Source: [Clostridium] scindens ATCC 35704 (GTDB lineage Bacteria > Bacillota > Clostridia > Lachnospirales > Lachnospiraceae). Taken from it: a stretch of 64,000 bases of DNA. Where the stretch lies: contig NZ_CP036170.1 in assembly GCF_004295125.1 (NCBI RefSeq), forward strand, positions 1,421,501 to 1,485,500, in the 5' to 3' direction. Positions 45,980 to 53,813 of this stretch are shown piece by piece; within the stretch, counting starts at the first letter, position 1; each line of letters starts with the position of its first letter. Made by a program: the position numbers and the translations under genes. The notes beneath the pieces were generated by a model that was not told where the DNA came from, searched no databases, and was given only the letters and a program-made list of their open reading frames with translations.

Positions 45980-46867
45980 ATGTCTGACGAGGAAAGATTT
46001 AAAAAAGCAATCAAAAACATCAAGAACAATTATAAGCAGATTGAACGATCGAAAGTAAATCAACTGTATCTTGAACAAGATTTACATCCGACTACGATTG
46101 GGACTGCAAGGGAAGAGATTTGGGGAGAAATATTCGAGGGCCTGATACCCAAAAAATTCGTGGTAGAAAGATCCGTCTTCCTCATTGATGCAAAGGATAA
46201 TGTATCTTTGGAAGCAGATCTTGTGATTATGGATGAGATGTATACTCCGTACATATTCCGATATGGCAGTATAAAGTTCATACCAATCGAGGCAGTGGCC
46301 GCTGTGATACAATGCAAAAGCACGAGTGTGGATAAGAAGAGCCTGGGAGAATGGGCTGAGTCTATAAAGATATTGAGAACTTCTGAAAGAGCAGTGGCCA
46401 GATTAGCCACTATGTTTTCCACAGGACCAGTACTAACGCAGCCATCAACGCGCCCCATTCTTATACTGTGCGCGTTAAAAACTGAAATTAGCAATGAGTT
46501 GGAGGAGTTGTTTGATATCGTACTTTTGGCGGTAAAAAAAGGCAAATCAGATATTGAAGATAGTTATATCGATGTGCGGTTTAATAAGGAGTTTGATAAT
46601 CTTCTGAAATGGTTCGAGGCATTGAACTTTAATAATATTGATAAAACGGAGGATGTGTGGAAAAAGATCCATAATGCAGATAAAGCAAAGAAAAGATTGG
46701 GCGGAATGAAATTAGAGGAGTTCCAAGTAAATGATAAGAATGGAAAGAACATATCCCTCTTATCCTTTAATCTACAGTTCAACCAACTATTGATGCTGAT
46801 TAATAATCCCATGCTGTTTCCTCATCAAGATTATGCAAAGCTATTTCAGGAATGTGAGGAGGAATAA
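45980..46867 (+). CDS. DUF6602/PD-(D/E)XK-like nuclease, first gene of the CRISPR operon
   Basis: 295 residues. GTAREEIWGEIFEGLIPKKF (41-60), SLEADLVIMDE (76-86), PIEAVAAVIQCKS (102-114) match the DUF6602 pattern, which is predicted to be a restriction-endonuclease fold. Candidate catalytic residues are Glu46, Asp80, Gln111 and Lys113: Q-x-K replaces E-x-K, a variant also known in Mrr-type nucleases. No CARF or other cyclic-oligoadenylate sensor domain is visible. RBS GGGAGGAAAAAGGT. cas10 starts one base after its stop, so it is an integral part of the operon. Confidence 0.7.
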   Translation: MSDEERFKKAIKNIKNNYKQIERSKVNQLYLEQDLHPTTIGTAREEIWGEIFEGLIPKKFVVERSVFLIDAKDNVSLEADLVIMDEMYTPYIFRYGSIKFIPIEAVAAVIQCKSTSVDKKSLGEWAESIKILRTSERAVARLATMFSTGPVLTQPSTRPILILCALKTEISNELEELFDIVLLAVKKGKSDIEDSYIDVRFNKEFDNLLKWFEALNFNNIDKTEDVWKKIHNADKAKKRLGGMKLEEFQVNDKNGKNISLLSFNLQFNQLLMLINNPMLFPHQDYAKLFQECEEE

Positions 46868-46868
46868 G

Positions 46869-48863
46869 ATGAAAGACCAGGTTGTAGCAATATCCATTGA
46901 TAAGATTCAAACGGCTCTTTTTGAAGTGATTAAATCAGGTACCCAGGAAAAGCAGACGAACAGCGGCACGTTGAGAAGCATTATGGCGGCGTCCAGGAGG
47001 ATTTCCGGAGATTTCTACAGGGATGTGGGAATAGAAGGAGATGCAGGGGAATTTGCAGGAAAGGTAAAAGAAATATTGCTCCAATGTTCCGGAGTATGCA
47101 TCTTTACTACCACGTGTGCAGAAGATGAAATCTCAAAACGTTTGAAGAGATTATTCGCAAAGTTTTACCGGGAGTCAGGCGGAAAACTGATTTTGAAGTA
47201 TGTACTTTTTACAGAGGACGTGTCAACGGGGAATGGAAAACTCAAAGCGATTCAAAGTTCTAAGGAATTGCTGAAAAGCAAAGCATGTATGAATCAGGTA
47301 GTGAAAGAGAATCAAGAGATTCTTTTTCAGTTTATGAAATACCATGAAGAAGATATAAGTGCACAGAATGAAGAGGGAGGCGCGTTTGTCCAGACGATAA
47401 ATGATTTGAGAGCTTCTGAGCAAAAGTCCAATGAGAATAAGCAGGACAAGGGAAGTTTTCGAATTGTGGTGATTAAGGCAGATTTAGATGGAATGGGAAG
47501 TGCTTTTCAGAAGATCCAAGATTTTGAGGTATATCAGAAAGTGAGCAGCATCCTGAACCAATATATATCCATGGAGTATTTAGAAGAAAAGGTCAGGGGA
47601 TTTCAAATAAATAATAGCGAGTTTAAAGTATATCCTCTTTATGTTGCAGGTGATGATATCTTTTTTGCCGTGGGAATGGAAAATTTAATAGAAGGTATTA
47701 ATCTTTGCAAATGGATTGTCAAAGAATTAAATAGTGCTATTGAGGATACGGTTGGCACCGCATCATTTAATAAACTGACGCTCAGCATTGGCTTGGACTT
47801 TGCCTTCAACCGGGAACCGATTCGCTACTATTTTGCACGTGTCGAGGATCAATTGAAGAAAGCTAAAAAAGCAAAAGCATTGAATAAAGGTGAAAGAGAT
47901 CGGCTGGTTGCAAGAATCTGCATAAACGATGTCGTATATTACGATGTGAAGCGAGAGGAGAAAAAGGAAGAGGAAAATACCGAAGCAGAGTCGGACGTAC
48001 CAAAATGGGAACATGTGATTCACGGATTAAAGGTAGCAAAAAGAGCAGAAAAAGAAGGAATTGAAGTGACTGCATTTCTTTACGAATTATTGAGAAAACT
48101 GAAGGTTCGAGAGGAAGATCCGACGGGAATAATACATAGCAATCTGGTATTATATCATCTTTTGCCTCAGTATTTAGATGATCCATGTAAGGAGAAAAGA
48201 AAAGCAGAACTTCTGTTATTAGAAAATATATTAAGTTTTATAAGTTTTGGCAAAAAGAATGAGACAAAGGAATTGAACTTTGATCAAACTTCTTGTACTA
48301 AACTGGTAAAATATATAAGTCTGCTTATATTGCTTTGCGATATTAGATTTAATATTAGGGAAGGCGAAAAATCTCAAGTACAGTATGATGAAGAAAAAAT
48401 TAAAAAGGTATTTAACCGGCCGCTGCATTATCTTTATGACAATAGTTTGTATAAGTTGTGGATGGAATCAGGAGTGGAAGAAAGTCTAGTTAGCAAAATG
48501 AGAAAGATATTTGTAAATAAGGCGTTTTATAAAAATCCGAATCCAGAGGTGAAAAGACCTGTACAGGTTTACCAGACTCTGCAAATTACAAACTCCATGT
48601 TTATACGCTTTAAAAGATTCGATATGGATATTGATGCTGCGGCTGTAATGATAAAAGCCATGAATCCAAAGACAAAAGGGCAATATCTTAAAGAAAAGAA
48701 AGAGAGAAAATGCACACAGCCGCCTGGAAACTTGTATTTTAAGGAAAAGGATTTTAAGAATATGGCAGTAAAGTCTGGCTTATGGAAGAAAGAATATGTA
48801 GATGCCTTAATGATCTTTTATCGGTTTAACAGGGCTAAAATTCATTATCTGTCAACGAAATAA
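46869..48863 (+). CDS. cas10: HD-less Cas10 (Csm1-like) with C-terminal extension
   Basis: 664 residues. Palm 1 begins at residue 1 (VVAISIDKIQTALFEVI), so the HD nuclease is absent. Palm 2 (about 197-360) has KADLDGMGSAFQ and the polymerase motif YVAGDDIFFAVG (260-263): AGDD instead of GGDD, both aspartates kept. The zinc ribbon between the palms is not seen. A helical D4-like part (about 380-500, TAFLYELLRKL) follows, then an extra 165 residues with no family I know. Start ATG 46869 has GAGGAGGAATAAG upstream; an earlier in-frame ATG at 46833 lies inside the nuclease gene. Confidence 0.88.
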   Translation: MKDQVVAISIDKIQTALFEVIKSGTQEKQTNSGTLRSIMAASRRISGDFYRDVGIEGDAGEFAGKVKEILLQCSGVCIFTTTCAEDEISKRLKRLFAKFYRESGGKLILKYVLFTEDVSTGNGKLKAIQSSKELLKSKACMNQVVKENQEILFQFMKYHEEDISAQNEEGGAFVQTINDLRASEQKSNENKQDKGSFRIVVIKADLDGMGSAFQKIQDFEVYQKVSSILNQYISMEYLEEKVRGFQINNSEFKVYPLYVAGDDIFFAVGMENLIEGINLCKWIVKELNSAIEDTVGTASFNKLTLSIGLDFAFNREPIRYYFARVEDQLKKAKKAKALNKGERDRLVARICINDVVYYDVKREEKKEEENTEAESDVPKWEHVIHGLKVAKRAEKEGIEVTAFLYELLRKLKVREEDPTGIIHSNLVLYHLLPQYLDDPCKEKRKAELLLLENILSFISFGKKNETKELNFDQTSCTKLVKYISLLILLCDIRFNIREGEKSQVQYDEEKIKKVFNRPLHYLYDNSLYKLWMESGVEESLVSKMRKIFVNKAFYKNPNPEVKRPVQVYQTLQITNSMFIRFKRFDMDIDAAAVMIKAMNPKTKGQYLKEKKERKCTQPPGNLYFKEKDFKNMAVKSGLWKKEYVDALMIFYRFNRAKIHYLSTK

Positions 48864-48886
48864 TCATTGTTAATGGGAGGAACGAG

Positions 48887-49573
48887 ATGGAAAGAATTAA
48901 GATAGAATTAACGACGTTATCAAATCTGTTTATTGGGGATACTCCGTCCTCATTTGAGATTGGAGGCATAGATCAGTATACGAAGACCGATTTTTATAAT
49001 AAGCCATTGGTTCCTGCCTCTTCTTTAAAGGGCGTGCTGCGCAGAATTATCAGCGACATGGAGACTGACGGTACGGCAGAGGAGATTGCAAAGGCATATA
49101 AAGATTATTTTAAAGATTTAAAAGAAAAGAATATAAGGAATTTGGAAAAAGTGGCAGATAAGATTGAACCTGAGAGAAAAAAGGGAATTAATGACCGGTT
49201 TGAAAAGACGATTGAAGAGGCATCTGCGGAATACCTGTTTGGAGTTCAGGGATTTAATGATGCTCCCAAACTGATTTTTAATGATCTGGTGGTAAAAGAA
49301 GGCCAGGAAGAAAGAGAATTATTTTCAATAGATTCCAAAAATAGAATTGATGTTGTGGAAGACCAGTTAAGTGCAAAGCCAAGAACCTATAAAACGGTGC
49401 GTCCAGGAGTTGTTTTTACCGGAGATATTCTGCTCTATCGAATGGAAAGACTTGGGATAAAGGGCATTAGAGAGTTTGTAGAAAATTCTTTGCTGGAGTT
49501 CAATTCAGGTATTTATCGTCTTGGAGGCTCTGGCAGCAGAGGTTATGGCAGAGTCCGGATTGAGGTCAGATAG
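48887..49573 (+). CDS. csm3: Csm3-like Cas7 backbone protein
   Basis: 228 residues, one RRM-type RAMP domain. FEIGGIDQYT gives Asp29, equivalent to the catalytic Asp33 of Streptococcus thermophilus Csm3 that cuts target RNA every six bases. It is followed by LVPASSLKGVLRRIISDM and the inserted thumb region. IDVVEDQLSAKPRTYKTVRPGVVFT matches the second conserved block, and the end has the glycine-rich GSGSRGYGRVRI. RBS GGGAGGAACGAG. Confidence 0.9.
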   Translation: MERIKIELTTLSNLFIGDTPSSFEIGGIDQYTKTDFYNKPLVPASSLKGVLRRIISDMETDGTAEEIAKAYKDYFKDLKEKNIRNLEKVADKIEPERKKGINDRFEKTIEEASAEYLFGVQGFNDAPKLIFNDLVVKEGQEERELFSIDSKNRIDVVEDQLSAKPRTYKTVRPGVVFTGDILLYRMERLGIKGIREFVENSLLEFNSGIYRLGGSGSRGYGRVRIEVR

Positions 49574-49585
49574 GAGGCAGAATAG

Positions 49586-50566
49586 ATGAAAAAGGTAGAT
49601 GTTTTCGAGATTTGTATGAAACTGACAGGGCGGCTGACCCAAATTCCGGATTCGCAGAAGATATTTGGCTCTATGATTTATCATTATGCAGAAAGAAATT
49701 CGGATGAGCAGGCGGCTGCCTTGGTAAGAAAAATCCGGAAAGGCCAGTTATACTGCGCAATTTCTAATATGCTTCCGCAAGGATATATGCCAATGCCACA
49801 AGTGGATTTGACAGTAGTAGATACTTCATCACCGGATAAGATCGATTTAAAGACACTTCACGAAGAACAAAAGAAACGAGCATACATTCAGGAAAAGGAC
49901 TTAAAAGAAGTCATGGAATATCCTAAGAAGATAGCAGAATTATATCCATATGTAAAAGTTAAGGAACTACAGCAGATTCATGCAGTACTGGACAGCCATC
50001 AGTATAACCTGCCGGGGCTTGATCCAAACCTCTATTCCGTTCCGGAAGTGCAGGTGGTAGAGGTAAGAAAAGATGACAAAGATGAGAAAGAATGTAATCT
50101 GTGTCAATTTGTTTTTTATATGGCGATTGAAAACGGCCCGGAAGAAAATGAATTATACAAGATGCTCCAAGAGGCCAAGGAGGAAGAAGGAAGATTTTTC
50201 TTAGGACCCCGTACTTCTCAGGGGATGAATACATATGTAGTGGAGCGAATTGAAAAGAAGAAAGAAGAAAAATGTATGGGCAAAAGATATCTGAATATGG
50301 GAATGCTTTTACCAGATCGGATTGATTATGACAGATCCACGCTTCGCCTGTTTACCTCTGAAAGAAGACCTTATAATATGAGCGCAGGCTGGGAAAAGTC
50401 TGATGATAGAATGGTCATTAGTTTTATTGAAGCAGGAAGTATTATCTATCCGAAAATTGATATTTTTCATACAGGACGTTCTGTGGCATCGCCCTTCGAT
50501 GCCCGGGCAATTGTATTTGGCAACGCTTTTTTATATCCGTTATTCAATAATGAAATGGAGGGGTAA
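49586..50566 (+). CDS. csm4: Csm4-like Cas5 protein
   Basis: 326 residues. The N-terminal part (KIFGSMIYHYAERNSDEQAA, YMPMPQVDL) and the C-terminal part (YLNMGMLLPDRIDYDRSTLR, VISFIEAGSIIY, FGNAFLYPL) match the two RAMP folds of Csm4. It would cap the 5' end of the crRNA and join Cas10. The distance to csm3 is 12 bases and to csm5 three bases. It is longer and more charged in the middle than typical. Confidence 0.8.
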   Translation: MKKVDVFEICMKLTGRLTQIPDSQKIFGSMIYHYAERNSDEQAAALVRKIRKGQLYCAISNMLPQGYMPMPQVDLTVVDTSSPDKIDLKTLHEEQKKRAYIQEKDLKEVMEYPKKIAELYPYVKVKELQQIHAVLDSHQYNLPGLDPNLYSVPEVQVVEVRKDDKDEKECNLCQFVFYMAIENGPEENELYKMLQEAKEEEGRFFLGPRTSQGMNTYVVERIEKKKEEKCMGKRYLNMGMLLPDRIDYDRSTLRLFTSERRPYNMSAGWEKSDDRMVISFIEAGSIIYPKIDIFHTGRSVASPFDARAIVFGNAFLYPLFNNEMEG

Positions 50567-50569
50567 AGG

Positions 50570-51391
50570 GTGAAAAAACTTAAGAGATTTGATTATTATC
50601 TTGAAACCATTTCTTCTATGCCGCTTTCTCCCAGAGCGCAGGAAGCGCGTTATGCGGGTATTGATTATGATCCGGAAAGTATAAGTAAGAAGTATGGAAA
50701 AAACATTAACATAATCTATCCATTTTACCAATATGGCGAGTATCATTCAGAACAGCCAGAATATTATATTCCCGGCTCTTCTATTAAGGGAGCGATGAAA
50801 CGCGAGTTAAGAGATGAGTTTGGCAGGTTTATGGTAGATGATATTCCGGTTCGAAGTGATGATATTGTATTGCGCCAATTATATAAAGTGCAGAATCTGC
50901 CGGAACAGTGGGAAATAAAAGAAAAGCCGGAAGATCGAAAGAAGATCATGCTTGAACTGTTCTTTCCTCAGATGGCAATACAGATGCTCCGGCGTGGTAT
51001 TTCCTATAAAGGAGAAATATATGCAGAGGAGGAACTTGACGCTTTCCTGGAGGAGATACGGGATGGCACGAAAGAAAAGTTAAAACAATTTATATATAGC
51101 CTGGATAGGATTCTTGAGAATGTGTATGAAAATCCAAAGAATGTAAAAAGGGAAATAAGCTGTCTGAAAGAATTAGAAGAGGCGAGGATTGGAGTACAAT
51201 CGCTTATAGATACCTGCAAACGAAATGAGGCACTATTGCTGATGGGCGGATACAAGGGATTATTGCTGTCAGAATTATTTTCATATAGGGATTCGGCGGA
51301 TGGAATGCTAAAGGGAGCGATCTATCTGGATAAAGAATGCAATCTTCCACATGGTATTGTTAAAATTAGATTAGGGGAAGAATATGTATGA
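50570..51391 (+). CDS. csm5: Csm5-like Cas7 protein
   Basis: 273 residues, shorter than the usual 340-380 of Csm5. The motif YYIPGSSIKGAMKRELRDEF near residue 65 is the RAMP family signature. The helical insert 115-200 is charged, and LLMGGYKGLLLSELF near 223 fits the C-terminal glycine-containing segment. It would close the crRNA 3' end. GTG start, with GGAGGGG eight bases before; it overlaps cas6 by eight bases. Confidence 0.75.
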   Translation: MKKLKRFDYYLETISSMPLSPRAQEARYAGIDYDPESISKKYGKNINIIYPFYQYGEYHSEQPEYYIPGSSIKGAMKRELRDEFGRFMVDDIPVRSDDIVLRQLYKVQNLPEQWEIKEKPEDRKKIMLELFFPQMAIQMLRRGISYKGEIYAEEELDAFLEEIRDGTKEKLKQFIYSLDRILENVYENPKNVKREISCLKELEEARIGVQSLIDTCKRNEALLLMGGYKGLLLSELFSYRDSADGMLKGAIYLDKECNLPHGIVKIRLGEEYV

Positions 51392-52259
51392 TAAGAATTT
51401 GTTTTCCGTAACCTACTTGCCATTAACAATTCGATTAAAATGCTGCGAACCAGTGAAACTTCCGGCTTATTTAGGCTCTATGCTCCACGGAACGCTAGGG
51501 TGGGCCCTTTTGCCTCAACAAAAGGTGTATCGCTACTTATTTGAAAACCGAAGAAGAAGTACAGGACAAAGAGATATCGTAAATCCATATATAATCAACA
51601 CGCCGCCACAGAAAATGAATTATCAAGAAAATGATGAACTTGTGTTTCAGATCCTGCTGCTTGGCGATGGGATAAAGTATGCAGAGGACTTTGTAAATGT
51701 AATGACAGAGACATCTGTATTTGGCTTAGGGGCAGGCAGGGCAAAGTTCGAACTGGTTGATATACGCCATGGAGTCAGCCTTCATCCAATATGGGATGGG
51801 GAACATCTGTGGCAGAAAGAGATTGTGGCAAGTGCATTGGTAGATGAGATTTATGAAAATTGCCAGTATTGTTCTATTCAGATGAAGACGCCACTACGGA
51901 TCAGGAGAGATGGCGAATTGCTGACTCAGATTGATATGCCTGCCATTATGCGAAATATAACCAGGCGGATATCAGATATTGTAGATAGGTATGGCGGATA
52001 TATAGATAGAGAAAAGGCAGAAACCATATGCGATATGGCCAGGGAAATCAAACAAAAGAATGCAGAGATATATGTATGCCATCTAGAGCGATATTCCAGT
52101 AGAAAAGGCGAAAAAATGGACATGAGCGGTGTGATGGGATCATTAGCATATCAAGGAGAACTCACAGCGTTTACACCTTGGCTAAATGCGGCCAGTGTAC
52201 TTCATATAGGCAGAAATGTGACATTTGGGTATGGACAGGTTAACGTCGTCTTTGCCTAG
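51384..52259 (+). CDS. cas6: Cas6 crRNA-processing endoribonuclease
   Basis: 291 residues. N-terminal ferredoxin-like fold with PAYLGSMLHGTLGWALLPQQ, and C-terminal Cas6 domain with the glycine-rich loop GRNVTFGYGQVNVVFA. His33 in GSMLHG may be one of the catalytic histidines, though this is uncertain. It should cut the repeat hairpin at the base, leaving the 5' tag ATTGAAAG. It is the last gene before the leader. Confidence 0.85.
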   Translation: MYDKNLFSVTYLPLTIRLKCCEPVKLPAYLGSMLHGTLGWALLPQQKVYRYLFENRRRSTGQRDIVNPYIINTPPQKMNYQENDELVFQILLLGDGIKYAEDFVNVMTETSVFGLGAGRAKFELVDIRHGVSLHPIWDGEHLWQKEIVASALVDEIYENCQYCSIQMKTPLRIRRDGELLTQIDMPAIMRNITRRISDIVDRYGGYIDREKAETICDMAREIKQKNAEIYVCHLERYSSRKGEKMDMSGVMGSLAYQGELTAFTPWLNAASVLHIGRNVTFGYGQVNVVFA

Positions 52260-52444
52260 CAATTGAAATTTGGTGCGAATGTCAAGCAAACATAAAATTC
52301 CAGGGGGATTCGCACCAAAAAAAGATACAAAATGGAATGGTAATGCTAAGAATATGTAATAAAAACTGGTGATAAATATATGAAATAATAGTTAATTTGT
52401 TGGAAATTAACAAAAAGTCCTGTATAATATTATATGATATTGCA
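52260..52444 (+). promoter_or_regulatory. CRISPR leader with inverted repeat and promoter
   Basis: TTTGGTGCGAAT (52269-52280) and ATTCGCACCAAA (52308-52319) form a perfect 12-bp inverted repeat of the type I recall from type I-C leaders. A promoter, TTGGAA (52400-52405), 17-base spacer, TATAAT (52423-52428), would start RNA about ten bases before the first repeat. Confidence 0.7.
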
Positions 52445-53341
52445 GTCTCCACCTGTGTGGTGGAGTGGATTGAAAGTAGGAAGGAGGGATAGCATGCAGA
52501 ACGGACAGTATGTCTCCACCTGTGTGGTGGAGTGGATTGAAAGATGTATGGTCCTCTAACTCCGTCTACCAATAACGTCTCCACCTGTGTGGTGGAGTGG
52601 ATTGAAAGATATTCGTTCATTAGTTTCCCTTTCTACTAACCGTAGTCTCCACCTGTGTGGTGGAGTGGATTGAAAGGATGTATATAGTGTTAAGATACTT
52701 TAACAGACTACGTCTCCACCTGTGTGGTGGAGTGGATTGAAAGATTCTGTGTCATGAGCAGGATATCTGAAATCTCGGTCTCCACCTGTGTGGTGGAGTG
52801 GATTGAAAGACAGAAAAGTCCACAACCTTCCCTTTCTCTGCTAGTCTCCACCTGTGTGGTGGAGTGGATTGAAAGGATTCATAAAACGCCACATATTAGA
52901 AAATGTGTGGGTCTCCACCTGTGTGGTGGAGTGGATTGAAAGAATTAAAGGTGGTGGTTAACTTGAAGGAAAGAAAGTCTCCACCTGTGTGGTGGAGTGG
53001 ATTGAAAGATCAAATTTATATCGTTCCGTTCCAAATCCGCATGTCTCCACCTGTGTGGTGGAGTGGATTGAAAGTCTTTTGGGTACTCGATTCCGAGTAT
53101 CTCCATCAAGTCTCCACCTGTGTGGTGGAGTGGATTGAAAGTCTATCTGCTTATTGTGCTGTGTAAGAACTATTATCGTCTCCACCTGTGTGGTGGAGTG
53201 GATTGAAAGAAATCACCTGTATAATTAATTACGCGCCCATTTTGTCTCCACCTGTGTGGTGGAGTGGATTGAAAGTCTTCTGGTTTCTCGCACCTCTCAA
53301 ATTCGATAAGTCTCCACCTGTGTGGTGGAGTGGATTGAAAG
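52445..53341 (+). CRISPR. CRISPR array, 14 repeats and 13 spacers
   Basis: Identical 32-bp repeats start at 52445, 52512, 52577, 52645, 52712, 52778, 52844, 52911, 52977, 53043, 53110, 53178, 53244 and 53310. Each begins GTCTCCACCTGTGTGG and ends TGGAGTGGATTGAAAG, so the stem is CTCCACC/GGTGGAG with loop TGTGT. Spacers are 33-36 bp. The repeat form (GTC...GGATTGAAAG) is that of type I-C or shared I-C/III arrays. Orientation is + strand by the ATTGAAAG end and the leader. All copies are perfect, so no decay is seen. Confidence 0.97.
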
Positions 53342-53647
53342 AGGGATGACAATGCTAGTCTGAGAAAGAGACACATGAATCTGCTGGCAGATGGGCTCGG
53401 TATGATCCACCATTCTTTGAAACATAAGTTCAATGTAAGCATCGAAATCATGTTTAAAACGTGATAACAGGGAAGTATCGGGGACTTTAGAGAAACCTGA
53501 AAGCCGAATAGAACTCGGGTGGAATAAATTCATGGAGATCAAAGTGTTCTGAAAAAAGAACAAAGAAAGAGGGTAATTGTCAATGAGTTTGCTTTGAAAG
53601 TCTGAAAAAATATCATTTAAAGCGATCTGTTGATATTTAGCAGTCAT
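53342..53647 (-). pseudogene. Transposase N-terminal fragment truncated at the CRISPR array
   Basis: On the - strand the frame from 53647 reads MTAKYQQIALNDIFSDFQSK then SRFKHDFDAYIELMFQRMVD, which looks like the first 100 residues of a DDE transposase. The coding sequence ends exactly where the last repeat begins (53341). The rest of the IS is missing. Confidence 0.6.
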
Positions 53648-53813
53648 AAATTTTCTCCTCCTCAGGAGTTGAAATGTATTGGTGTCGTTACCTATATCTT
53701 ACCACCCGTGGAGAGAAAATTTATATAAATCAAGTAAGAAACCCCAGTAAAATCAAGGAGAACAGCATTTATCAAATGCCTAAAGTACACAGAATAAGAG
53801 GAGAAATGAGCAA

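Noticed and set aside
46833-46868. Upstream ATG at 46833 as start of cas10
   Set aside because: It lies inside the nuclease gene and lacks an RBS; the ATG at 46869 has GAGGAGGAATAAG and begins directly with the palm domain.
52724-53451. Several reading frames across the CRISPR array on both strands
   Set aside because: They are translations of the identical repeats (for example SIHSTTQVET and VSTCVVEWIE) and not genes.
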